22,786 nucleotides of DNA from an uncultured Oscillospiraceae bacterium (GCA_934511165.1 CAKSWA010000037.1:1-22786); one strand, 5' to 3'. Shown: positions 15,286 to 22,567, counted from the stretch's first letter. Translations and numbers: made by a program. Notes: generated by a model not told the origin, from the sequence alone.

Positions 15286-15522
15286 ATGCAGGCAAATCCC
15301 TATGTGGAGCTCTCCGTTTCCAGCCCGGAGTTTGCCTGGATCCGGCTGCACGGCAAGGCCGTTTTTGAAAACAACATGGCCACCAAGGAGATGTGCATCC
15401 AGAACCCCATCGTAAAGGGGCAGTACGGCGAGGCGGCGAACCCCATTTTCGAGGTGTTCTATCTCGCGGACGCCCATGGCGTCATCACCGATTTCTCCGG
15501 CAATCCGCCGTATGAGTTCTGA
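15286..15522 (+). pseudogene. Truncated PPOX-type flavoprotein (C-terminal part)
   Basis: The reading frame encodes about 78 residues that match the C-terminal half of a pyridoxamine 5'-phosphate oxidase-like split-barrel protein: MQANPYVELSVSS, then FAWIRLHGKAVF, NPIVKGQYG, and FEVFYLADAHGVITDFSG. Intact members are about 130 residues and begin with a strand-rich FMN-binding half, which is absent here. The only nearby ATG (15287 region) has GGGAG directly against it, too close to work as a ribosome binding site. It is probably a remnant left by a deletion whose edge lies near the palindrome at 15253-15268. It lies just upstream of a riboflavin transporter gene. Confidence 0.75.
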
Positions 15523-15546
15523 TTGCCGCATTTAGGCGCAGCACCT

Positions 15547-15583
15547 TCCGGCGGCTTTACGAAATTTCCGTGAAGCCGCCGGA
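15547..15583 (+). promoter_or_regulatory. Strong hairpin in front of the ECF transporter gene
   Basis: CCGGCGGCTTTACG (15548-15561) pairs with CGTGAAGCCGCCGG (15569-15582), 14 bp with one G-U wobble plus an outer T-A pair, around a 7-nt loop. No T-tract follows on either strand, so it is not a classic intrinsic terminator. It lies 24 nt before the start of the RibU-like gene. No FMN riboswitch (RFN) consensus is recognisable here. It may be a transcription barrier, a protein site or a remnant terminator. Confidence 0.55.
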
Positions 15584-15606
15584 TCACCATCCCCGAGGAG
15601 GAAACC

Positions 15607-16224
15607 ATGATATCCCTTTCCATTCATCCGCCAAAAAGAACTGCCGTTTTGAGTCCCCGTGCGCTCACCATGACCGCGCTTCTCTCCGCTGTGGCCTATG
15701 TGCTGGCCTTTGTGGAATTCCTCGTTCCGCTCTCTCCGTCCTTCGCAAAAATGGACTTATCCGATTTCCCGGCGCTCATCGGAGCCTTTGCCTTCGGCCC
15801 GGCCTCCGGGGTGCTCGTCGAACTGATCAAAAACTCCCTGCAGCTTCTCACAACCTCCACAGGAGGCATCGGTGAGATCGCAAACTTTCTGATGGGCGCG
15901 TCCTACGTGGCTTCTGCGGGCTTGATCTATAAGCGCCGCAAAACGAAAACCACGGCGCGCGCCGCGTATATTGCCGCGAGTTTCGTGATGGGCGGCACAG
16001 CGGCGCTGGCAAATTACTTTATTCTGCTGCCGCTGTTTGAAAATTTTATGCCGCTCGAAGCGCTCATCGCTTCTTTCGGCGCATTTTTACCGTTCATCCA
16101 CACGAAGCTGGACATTGTGCTGTTCAACGTTCTGCCCTTCAATATTTTGAAAGGGCTCGTCATCGGCGGCTTCACAATGCTGATCTACAAACGTCTGACG
16201 CCGATTCTGAAAGGAAGATTTTGA
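15607..16224 (+). CDS. ribU: ECF transporter S component, RibU-like (riboflavin)
   Basis: A 205-residue integral membrane protein with about six hydrophobic helices. The segment KMDLSDFPALIGAFAFGP followed by SGVLVELIKNSLQLL and GEIANFLMGA is characteristic of RibU, the substrate-binding subunit that captures riboflavin for an energy-coupling-factor transporter. The shared ATPase/EcfT module is not in the window and is usually encoded elsewhere. The first 17 residues are a polar cytoplasmic tail. The ATG at 15607 has a strong GAGGAGG 5 nt upstream. It ends 1 nt before the broken iron-sulfur gene. Riboflavin specificity is inferred from the motif; the family assignment is firm. Confidence 0.85.
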   Translation: MISLSIHPPKRTAVLSPRALTMTALLSAVAYVLAFVEFLVPLSPSFAKMDLSDFPALIGAFAFGPASGVLVELIKNSLQLLTTSTGGIGEIANFLMGASYVASAGLIYKRRKTKTTARAAYIAASFVMGGTAALANYFILLPLFENFMPLEALIASFGAFLPFIHTKLDIVLFNVLPFNILKGLVIGGFTMLIYKRLTPILKGRF

Positions 16225-16225
16225 A

Positions 16226-16593
16226 ATGGATTTTATCGATATCTCCAAGCGCCGCGTGACTTTTGAAAAGAATCCGTATATGCAGTACATTTACCCCGGC
16301 GATACCCGCAGCGCTTTGGAGGTTTTCCGCCTGTATGAAGCAGCTGGCGAGTTTTTCGACATCCGCGACCCGGCGCACATCGTCCGGGACAGCATCACCA
16401 TCGGAAAGGCAACGCAGGAAGCGCCGGGCTATTAAGTAGCCGCTGTACCGGCTGCGGGACATGCGTCCCCGTCTGCCCGCAGAAATGCATTGACATCTCC
16501 GGGGAAACGGCGGTCATTGACCGGCACCATTGTCTCCATTGTGGGCGCTGCGCGGAGGTCTGCCCCCGGCAAGCCATTGAAAAGAGGCTGTGA
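16226..16593 (+). pseudogene. Frameshifted 4Fe-4S protein gene
   Basis: The frame opening at ATG 16226 (AAGGAAG upstream) encodes 69 residues, beginning MDFIDISKRRVTFEKN and containing HIVRDSITIGKATQEAPGY, then stops at 16433-16435. From about 16438 the next frame continues without a gap into a bis-4Fe-4S ferredoxin module: RCTGCGTCVPVCP, CIDISGETAVID, CLHCGRCAEVCP, ending with TGA at 16591-16593. The two parts would be one protein of about 122 residues if a single base were restored near 16432-16437. All eight cluster cysteines are intact. I do not recognise the N-terminal domain. The gene is 1 nt after ribU and 2 nt before the macrodomain gene, so it belongs to the same operon. The frameshift may be real decay or a one-base sequencing error. 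Confidence 0.8.
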
Positions 16594-16595
16594 GC

Positions 16596-17369
16596 ATGAA
16601 CCAGAGTGAAAAAAGAATGTATCTTCTCCGGACGCTGCTGGCAGAAGGCGGGTATGCCGAAGATATTCCGGCCAACGCCGAGCACCAGCGGCAGCTTCTG
16701 CGCGGTCTGATGAACGTCCGCCGGGCGCGCCGCGCCGGGACGGAGTTTCTGCGCGTGCAGGATGAATACCTGCAAGGCGAGACCGCAACGAAGGGCATTA
16801 CGGACGTGGACGATCTTGTTCCCGTGCAGCCGGGGCTCTATCTCTGGCAGGGAGATATCACAACGCTCCGCTGCGATGCCATCGTCAACGCCGCGAACTC
16901 CGGCATGACCGGCTGCTATATCCCCAATCACCGATGCATCGACAATGTCATCCACACCTACGCGGGCGTGGAGCTGCGGCTCGCCTGCGCGGAGCTGATG
17001 GAAAAGCAGTGGTACCCCGAACCCACCGGGAAAGCGAAGATCACCCCCGCCTTCAATCTTCCCTGCCGGTACGTGCTGCACACGGTTGGCCCCATCGTGG
17101 AAGGCGCGGTCACGAAGCGGGATGAAGAGCTTCTCGCCTCCTGCTACCGCTCGTGTCTGGAGCTTGCGGCGGAAAACGGTCTGGAGAGCATCGCGTTCTG
17201 CTGCATCTCCACCGGGGTATTTCATTTCCCCAACGAAGCGGCGGCGGAGATCGCTGTAGCGACCGTCAAAGAATTTCTGACAAAGCAAACCAGCATAAAG
17301 AAAGTGATATTCAATGTTTTCAAAGATTTGGACAAAGACATCTGCGCCAGACTTCTTGGCGCAGATTGA
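16596..17369 (+). CDS. Zinc-type macrodomain ADP-ribosyl hydrolase
   Basis: A 257-residue protein with an N-terminal helical extension (1-75) and a macrodomain. WQGDITTLRCDAIVNAANSG (85-104) binds the ADP-ribose moiety. GCYIPNHRCIDNVIH (106-120) carries the Cys/His ligands of the zinc-containing macrodomain subclass found next to SirTM genes. CISTGVFHFPN (203-213) is the phosphate loop. Characterised relatives in Staphylococcus and Streptococcus remove ADP-ribose put on by the partner SirTM. The ATG at 16596 is chosen over GTG 16590 because GAGG lies at proper spacing. It overlaps the SirTM gene by 56 nt in another frame, a strong sign of coupled translation. Confidence 0.93.
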   Translation: MNQSEKRMYLLRTLLAEGGYAEDIPANAEHQRQLLRGLMNVRRARRAGTEFLRVQDEYLQGETATKGITDVDDLVPVQPGLYLWQGDITTLRCDAIVNAANSGMTGCYIPNHRCIDNVIHTYAGVELRLACAELMEKQWYPEPTGKAKITPAFNLPCRYVLHTVGPIVEGAVTKRDEELLASCYRSCLELAAENGLESIAFCCISTGVFHFPNEAAAEIAVATVKEFLTKQTSIKKVIFNVFKDLDKDICARLLGAD

Positions 17370-18180
17370 GCGGCTGAAAACGGCGATCGCAGAAGCGGAC
17401 GCCGTTGTGATCGGCGCCGGGGCGGGGCTTTCCACCGCCGCGGGCTTTACTTATTCCGGCGAGCGATTCGAGCGGTATTTTTCCGATTTTGCCGCAAAAT
17501 ACGGCATCCGGGATATGTACTCCGGCGGGTTTTACCCGTTCCCGACAAGCGAAGAGTTCTGGGCGTACTGGAGCCGGTACATCTTTATTAACCGGTATCA
17601 GGACGCGCCGAAGCCGGTATACGATACGCTTCTCCGTCAGATACGCGGGAAGGACTACTTCGTCATCACGACCAACGTGGATTATTGCTTCCAGAAGGCG
17701 GGCTTTGACAAAAAGCGGCTCTTTTACACACAGGGGGACTACGGTCTCTTTCAATGCAGCGAGCCGTGCCGTCCGGAGACCTACGACAATGAGGCGGTCG
17801 TCCGCGAGATGGTGGAGCGGCAGAAGGATATGCGCGTACCCTCGGAGCTTCTCCCCCGCTGCCCCCATTGCGGCCGCCCCATGACGATGAATCTCCGCTG
17901 CGACGACCGCTTCGCCGAGGATGAGGGCTGGCACGCCGCGGCAGAGCAGTACGAAGCCTTTCTCCGCACCCGCGCCGGGCAGAAGCTTCTGTTCTGGGAG
18001 CTTGGCGTCGGCTACAACACCCCAGCGATCATCAAGTATCCCTTCTGGCGCATGACGGCAGCAAATCCCAACGCCGCATATGCCTGCGTCAATCTCGGCG
18101 AGGCGGACGCGCCCTCGGATATGCGGGAGCAGTCCATCTGCATCGACGGGGACATCGGCGAAATTCTGTCCCGGCTTTAA
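17314..18180 (+). CDS. Class M sirtuin (SirTM), protein ADP-ribosyltransferase
   Basis: A 288-residue NAD-binding sirtuin-fold protein. VVIGAGAGLSTAAGFTYSG (31-49) is the NAD loop, ITTNVDYCF (118-126) holds the conserved Asn121, and TQGDYGLFQC (139-148) places Gln140 where deacylase sirtuins have the catalytic His. That substitution is the mark of SirTM enzymes, which ADP-ribosylate proteins rather than deacylate them. A four-Cys zinc site is visible: C148, C152, C183, C186. ELGVGYNTPAIIKYPFW is the other family block. The ATG at 17314 lies inside the macrodomain gene and has only a weak ribosome binding site, so translation may depend on the upstream gene. A TTG start nearer the macrodomain stop cannot be excluded. 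Known SirTM targets are GcvH-L proteins, none of which is seen here. Confidence 0.93.
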   Translation: MFSKIWTKTSAPDFLAQIERLKTAIAEADAVVIGAGAGLSTAAGFTYSGERFERYFSDFAAKYGIRDMYSGGFYPFPTSEEFWAYWSRYIFINRYQDAPKPVYDTLLRQIRGKDYFVITTNVDYCFQKAGFDKKRLFYTQGDYGLFQCSEPCRPETYDNEAVVREMVERQKDMRVPSELLPRCPHCGRPMTMNLRCDDRFAEDEGWHAAAEQYEAFLRTRAGQKLLFWELGVGYNTPAIIKYPFWRMTAANPNAAYACVNLGEADAPSDMREQSICIDGDIGEILSRL

Positions 18181-18201
18181 AGAAAAAACCTTTGCACCGC
18201 A

Positions 18202-18408
18202 TTGACGGGAAAAGGGATATTGGCTACTATTTGGTACGGTGCCGAAGAAAAGAGCGATCGCCGGAGCAACATCCTCATCATCCGGCGCTATTTCCCGCAG
18301 ATACAGCTCCGCGAATTTCCGAAAATGGCGCACGCGGAGCTGGTAATGATGTATCCTGAGGAATTCTGCCGGTATACGGAGGAGTTTTTGACGGGACAGG
18401 CCGTATAA
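18202..18408 (+). pseudogene. Alpha/beta hydrolase C-terminal remnant
   Basis: A 68-residue frame from a TTG. It resembles the last part of an alpha/beta hydrolase: IWYGAEEKSDRRSN (the loop before the catalytic Asp region), RRYFPQIQLREFP, then MAHAELVMMYPEEFCRYTEEFL, where the H-x-E-L block matches the catalytic-His neighbourhood. The nucleophile elbow and the rest (about 180 residues) are missing and no ribosome binding site is visible. It starts directly behind the SirTM stop and ends at the terminator. I infer a gene truncated at its 5' end, perhaps once the last gene of this operon. Confidence 0.65.
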
Positions 18409-18418
18409 GTTTTTTCAT

Positions 18419-18456
18419 AAAAACCGGGCAGATGCTTTGTTCTCTGCCCGGTTTTT
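18419..18456 (+). terminator. Terminator closing the SirTM operon
   Basis: AAACCGGGCAGA (18421-18432) pairs with TCTGCCCGGTTT (18443-18454), a 12-bp stem with a 10-nt loop followed by a T run. The A run before the stem would also give a U-tract on the other strand, so it may work both ways. It begins about 10 nt after the hydrolase remnant. Confidence 0.9.
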
Positions 18457-18457
18457 C

Positions 18458-18486
18458 TTGCCATTTTGCGCCCGTTCGGCTATTCT
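18458..18486 (+). promoter_or_regulatory. Promoter of the serine hydrolase gene
   Basis: -35 TTGCCA (18458-18463), 17-nt spacer, -10 TATTCT (18481-18486), directly behind the terminator. The leader of about 40 nt contains a small hairpin TGCGCC/GGCGCA (18498-18516) just before the GGGGG ribosome binding site. Confidence 0.5.
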
Positions 18487-18532
18487 TATAGAGTGTTTGC
18501 GCCAGAATCCGGCGCACAAGGGGGTCTTTATT

Positions 18533-19672
18533 GTGAGCTTCGGGAAAAAAATACTCTGCATCGTCCTGGTTGTGGGGCTCATAGCCGGTCTCACGGCGCT
18601 GCTCTTCTCTGCCAAACGAACGGCGAAGCCGGAAGCGTCTCCCAGCGCCGCCGCATCCCCAGCGCTCTCTGCCTCCCCCGCCGCGCAAACGGCGGACGCC
18701 GGCACAGCTTCTTCCCCTTCGCCCGTCCCGGAAGCGATGTCCACAGACGAGGGCACGGACGCTGACGCGCCGGTCACCGTACTCGACGGCAATGCGCTGA
18801 CCGAAATTGTGGAAAACTACTTCCGCAAAAACGACCGCAGCGGGAACGGCGTTGCCATTTCCTACTGCTACACCGGCACCGGCGAGATCTGGCTTTACAA
18901 CGGCGACAATTTTTCCGAGGGCGCAAGCTTTTACAAGCTGCCGCTCTCCATGCTGATCGACAGTTCGCTCGCGCGCGGCGAGCTCACACCCGAGAGCAAG
19001 GTCTGCGGCATGAACGTGATGTGCGCTCTTGAACGGATGCTCGTCTACTCCGACAACACCGTCGCGGAAAATCTCCTCAGCATGTACGACTATGCAGAGC
19101 TTCGCGCGCTCGGCGCGCAGCTGGCCGGGCTTTCCGAAGAGAGCTGCCCGCCGGCCTATGAGAGAACGAATCAGTATTCGTCCCGCTTCATGCTCGGGCT
19201 GCTGCTGGAGCTCTATCGCCGCAGCGGGGAATACCCCGACATGATCGACTATATGCTGCGCGCCAGTCCCGGGCACTTTTTCCGCCTGACTCTTGAAGGG
19301 AAATACGACGTAGCACAGAAATACGGCTCGCGCGCCCCGGCGCTCAACGCCGCCGCCATCGTCGATACGCCGCGCCCGTTCCTGCTCGCCGTGCTCACCA
19401 CGAACGTCGGCGGCGCGGAAGTCGTTCTCGGCGATCTGGCCGAGCTCTTTGCAGAGTATACGCTCACGCTCGACGACGCGCTCGACTCGCTCAGCGAAAA
19501 GGAACAGCAGCGTGCCGCAGCGCAGCTTGACACCGTCTCCGTCGATCCGGCAAAGAACGCGCTGCCCATCTATACCGCCGCTTCCGACGAGTATTACGCG
19601 CAGCAGACACAGGAATATACCGAAGCCGCTCTCCGCGAAAGCGAAGCCGCAGCAGACGATCCCCGCTCCTGA
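18533..19672 (+). CDS. Class A beta-lactamase-like serine hydrolase, membrane-tethered
   Basis: A 379-residue exported protein. Residues 5-26 form a hydrophobic signal anchor without a clear cleavage or lipobox site, followed by an Ala/Ser/Pro linker (about 30-80). The catalytic domain has S132-F-Y-K135 (SxxK), S173-D-N175 (SDN) and K263-Y-G-S (KTG-like triad), in the order and spacing of class A beta-lactamases. I see no clear omega-loop ExxLN motif with the deacylating Glu, so true beta-lactamase activity is doubtful. A cell-wall-related or other hydrolase role is possible. The start is the GTG at 18533, with GGGGG about 8 nt upstream. Flanked by terminators, it is monocistronic. A charged tail (about 320-379) is unassigned. 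Confidence 0.83.
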   Translation: MSFGKKILCIVLVVGLIAGLTALLFSAKRTAKPEASPSAAASPALSASPAAQTADAGTASSPSPVPEAMSTDEGTDADAPVTVLDGNALTEIVENYFRKNDRSGNGVAISYCYTGTGEIWLYNGDNFSEGASFYKLPLSMLIDSSLARGELTPESKVCGMNVMCALERMLVYSDNTVAENLLSMYDYAELRALGAQLAGLSEESCPPAYERTNQYSSRFMLGLLLELYRRSGEYPDMIDYMLRASPGHFFRLTLEGKYDVAQKYGSRAPALNAAAIVDTPRPFLLAVLTTNVGGAEVVLGDLAELFAEYTLTLDDALDSLSEKEQQRAAAQLDTVSVDPAKNALPIYTAASDEYYAQQTQEYTEAALRESEAAADDPRS

Positions 19673-19687
19673 ATACAGAATGCAAGA

Positions 19688-19730
19688 ACCGGCTGCCGTT
19701 TCGAACATAACGGCAGCCGGTGTTTCTTTA
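19688..19730 (+). terminator. Terminator between the hydrolase and trkH genes
   Basis: ACCGGCTGCCGTT (19688-19700) and AACGGCAGCCGGT (19709-19721) form a perfect 13-bp stem with an 8-nt loop, followed on the plus strand by a T-rich tract (GTTTCTTTATTTT). It serves the plus-strand gene. It also lies 7 nt past the trkH stop in convergent orientation and may stop that transcript too, although the T-tract there is poor. Confidence 0.88.
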
Positions 19731-21173
19731 TTTTCGCCACGCGGCGGGGATGAACAGCAGAAGCATCGGATAGAGCTCCAGGCGGCCGAAGAGCATGGAG
19801 AAAGCGAGCAGCACCTTGCCGAAAGACGAGAAGCATGTATAGTTGGACATCGGTCCGACGAGTTCCATACCGGGGCCGACGTTGTTAAAGCAGCTCGCCG
19901 CGGCGGAAAATGTTGTGATGAAATCCAGCCCTTCCAGCGCGAGCAGGACCAGAAGCAGCACAAAGAGCAGCGCGTACACGAGCAGAAACGCGGAAACGGA
20001 GCTGCAGGTGTCCTCGTCGAGCGGCTCGCCGTCGATGTGGATGCATTTGACCTGCTGCGGGTGGATCGCGCGCTGCACGCCCCGGCGGGCAAGCTTCGCG
20101 CCGATCACGATGCGCACGATCTTGATGCCGCCGCCGGTCGAACCGGCGCACGCGCCGACGAACATCAGCACAACAAGCAGCGTTTTGGAAAGCCACGGCC
20201 AAAGGTTGAAATCCGAGATAGCAAAGCCCGATGTGCTCATCACGGACGCGGCGGTGAATATGGCGTGGCGGAATGCCTCGCCAAAGCCGCTGAAGAGCGG
20301 CAGAATGTTCACAGCAACGGCGAGCGAAACGGCGGCGAGAATGCCGAGGAATACCCACATCTCCTCGCTGCGCAGCGCCTGCCGGAGCTTGCCGATCAGC
20401 AAGAGATAGTAGAGCGTGAAGTTTATGGAAAAGAGGATCATAAAAACGGTGATGACCGTCTGCGAATAGGGGCTGTACACGCTCATTCCGGCGTTGCGGA
20501 TTGAAAAGCCGCCCGTGCCCGCCGTGGCGAACGCCGTGGTGAGCGCATCGAAGAACGGCATATCAAAAATGAGCAGCACGAACATCAAAACCGTGAGGCC
20601 GATATAGATAAGATAGAGGATCGTCGTGCTGCGGCGCATCCGCGGCACGAGTTTTCCCACGTTCACGCCCGGCGATTCCGCGCGCAGAAGATGCAGCGCG
20701 TCACCGCTGTCACCGTTCGCCATCGGGCTCACGGCCAGCACGAACACGAGCACGCCCATACCGCCGAGCCATACCGTAAAGCTGCGCCAGTACAAAAGGC
20801 TCACCGGCAGCGCCTCCACATCGGCGATCACGCTCGCGCCGGTCGTGGTAAAGCCGGAAACGGTCTCAAAAAAGGCGTCCACAAACGACGGCACCGCGCC
20901 GCTCAGACAAAACGGCAGCGCGCCGAACACCGAAAGAAGCACCCACGAAAGACCGACCGTTACAAAGCCCTCGCGGGCGTAATACTCCCGCCGCCGGGCC
21001 TTTATGCGCCGCAGCAGCGCCGCGAACACGAGGATCGCCGTCACAGCGACGGCAAAGCCGACAGCGGCGCTGTGCTCGTGCCGTGCGAGCGCGATTGCGA
21101 GCGGCGGTATCATAAATGCCGCTTCCACTCCCAGCGTCAGGCCGAGAATGCGGCAGATCATGGCAATGTTCAT
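19728..21173 (-). CDS. trkH: Trk-type potassium uptake membrane protein
   Basis: A 481-residue integral membrane protein of the TrkH/KtrB superfamily, which forms the K+ pore. The four pore loops are recognisable by their Thr/Gly-rich turns: TVSGFTTTGASV, FATAGTGGFS, ASVMSTSGFA and FNNVGPGMELVG. FVGACAGSTGGGIKI is also characteristic. The length is normal for TrkH (about 480). It is 6 nt downstream of trkA, so both come from one transcript, and TrkA gates it in the membrane. The ATG follows the trkA stop closely, with GATCGG-type weak upstream pairing. Confidence 0.96.
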   Translation of the reverse strand: MNIAMICRILGLTLGVEAAFMIPPLAIALARHEHSAAVGFAVAVTAILVFAALLRRIKARRREYYAREGFVTVGLSWVLLSVFGALPFCLSGAVPSFVDAFFETVSGFTTTGASVIADVEALPVSLLYWRSFTVWLGGMGVLVFVLAVSPMANGDSGDALHLLRAESPGVNVGKLVPRMRRSTTILYLIYIGLTVLMFVLLIFDMPFFDALTTAFATAGTGGFSIRNAGMSVYSPYSQTVITVFMILFSINFTLYYLLLIGKLRQALRSEEMWVFLGILAAVSLAVAVNILPLFSGFGEAFRHAIFTAASVMSTSGFAISDFNLWPWLSKTLLVVLMFVGACAGSTGGGIKIVRIVIGAKLARRGVQRAIHPQQVKCIHIDGEPLDEDTCSSVSAFLLVYALLFVLLLVLLALEGLDFITTFSAAASCFNNVGPGMELVGPMSNYTCFSSFGKVLLAFSMLFGRLELYPMLLLFIPAAWRK

Positions 21174-21179
21174 ATCCGA

Positions 21180-22547
21180 TCACCCACGCTCGGCAAAAAT
21201 CTGCCGCAGCTCCGCGATGTGCCGCTCGCGCGGCGCGACCACGATGACGGTATCGCCCGCCTGCAAGCTGTCGCCGCCGCCGGGGAAGATCACCTTTGCC
21301 CCGCGCGAAATGCACGCGAGCAGAATTCCCGGCTGAAGCGTGACAGAGGCAAGGCTCTCGCCGAGGTGCGGCACGTCCGCCGTGACGAGAAATTCGAGTG
21401 CCTCAACGCGCCCGCTCAGCAGACTGTATACGGAAAGGACGCTCTCGGCATCGGTGCTCTCCATGGCGCGGACATAGCGCGAGATCTCCTGCGCGCAGAT
21501 GTCCTTCGGGCTGACGGTGCTGCGGATGCCGCAGTTCTGGCACACGGCGGCGTACTCCGTCCGGTTCACCTTGGGGATTGCCTGCGGCACGCCCTGCATC
21601 CGGGCGTACATACAGATAAAGACGTTTTCCTCGTCAAGATTCGTGAGCGCCACTACAGCGTCCATTTGCGAAATGTTCTCGCTGAAGAGGAAGTCCTGCC
21701 GCGTGCCGTCGGCGCAGAGAACGGAAACATCCGGCAGACGTTCCGCGAGTTCCCGGCAGCGCTCAGGGTTTTGCTCGATGAGCTTGACGCGCACGCCCGC
21801 TTCGCAGAGAAGCTCTGCGAGCGCTTCGCCCAGCCGTCCGCCGCCGATGATCATCACGTTTTTCGCGTGCTTTTTCCGCAGCCCCAGCTCGTCCACGGTG
21901 CGCGAAAGGCTCGCCGCCGGCGCGGTCAGATAAACCTCGTCCCCGGCGCGGATCTCAAAGGAGCCATCCGGAATGATCGCCTCTTCTCCGCGGCGCACGG
22001 CACACACAAGCACGCGGTGGCGCAGAATGCGCGGCAGCTCCATGAGCTTTTTGCCGCAGAGCTTATCGTTTGCGCCGACCTCCATCGCCACGATCTCGGC
22101 GCGGGACTTGGCAAACGATTCCCGCCGGAGAAACGCCGGCAGCTGGAGCTGGCGGAATATCTCGCGTGCGGCATAAAGATCCGGCGTGACCGCCATGGAA
22201 AGCCCCAGCTCCTCGCGCAGAAGCTGCACGCCGTCGAGATAGTTGCGGCTGCGGATGCGGGCGATCGTATTGGCGCAGCCGAGCTTGCGCGCAAGCATGC
22301 ACGCGAGGATGTTCGCCTCGTCGTTCGGCGAGGCGGCAATCAGAAGATCGCTCTCCGGCACGAGCGCGGCGCGCTGCACATCAAGCGCGGCGCCGTTCCC
22401 CTGTACGGTCATGCCGTCGAGCGCAAGAGAAAGCCGGTCGCATACGGCGCGGCTGCTGTCGATGATTGTTACGTCGTGTCCCTCGGCAGATATCTCGCGG
22501 GCGATGGCGAAGCTGACCTTCCCGCCGCCGACAATCACAATTTTCAT
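21180..22547 (-). CDS. trkA: Trk potassium transporter NAD-binding regulator
   Basis: A 455-residue cytosolic protein with two tandem RCK units. Each has an NAD-type Rossmann domain (VGGGKVSFAIA near residue 6; IGGGRLGEAL in the second half) and an RCK_C ligand-binding domain (FEIRAGDEVYLTAP; GDSLQAGDTVIVVAP). The tandem arrangement is typical of TrkA. It controls K+ flux through TrkH in response to nucleotides. The ATG at 22547 has AAGGAG at good spacing. It is the first gene of the trkAH operon, about 60 nt behind an extended -10 promoter. Confidence 0.96.
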   Translation of the reverse strand: MKIVIVGGGKVSFAIAREISAEGHDVTIIDSSRAVCDRLSLALDGMTVQGNGAALDVQRAALVPESDLLIAASPNDEANILACMLARKLGCANTIARIRSRNYLDGVQLLREELGLSMAVTPDLYAAREIFRQLQLPAFLRRESFAKSRAEIVAMEVGANDKLCGKKLMELPRILRHRVLVCAVRRGEEAIIPDGSFEIRAGDEVYLTAPAASLSRTVDELGLRKKHAKNVMIIGGGRLGEALAELLCEAGVRVKLIEQNPERCRELAERLPDVSVLCADGTRQDFLFSENISQMDAVVALTNLDEENVFICMYARMQGVPQAIPKVNRTEYAAVCQNCGIRSTVSPKDICAQEISRYVRAMESTDAESVLSVYSLLSGRVEALEFLVTADVPHLGESLASVTLQPGILLACISRGAKVIFPGGGDSLQAGDTVIVVAPRERHIAELRQIFAERG

Positions 22548-22567
22548 AGAAAGCTCCTTCTTTTAAT

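Noticed and set aside
15214..15606. An FMN riboswitch upstream of the RibU-like gene
   Set aside because: The conserved RFN core segments are not present in this interval; only a simple long hairpin is seen.
16087..16462. Minus-strand open frames opposite ribU and the Fe-S gene as an explanation for the frameshift region
   Set aside because: Short, no ribosome binding site and no motif, whereas the plus strand encodes an eight-cysteine ferredoxin module.
16395..17435. A 346-codon open frame on the minus strand opposite the macrodomain gene
   Set aside because: Antisense to a gene with clear macrodomain motifs; no homology recognised.
18278..20092. A 604-codon open frame on the minus strand across the serine hydrolase, the terminator and trkH
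   Set aside because: It crosses a strong terminator and two well-supported genes and shows low-complexity Ser/Arg-rich composition.
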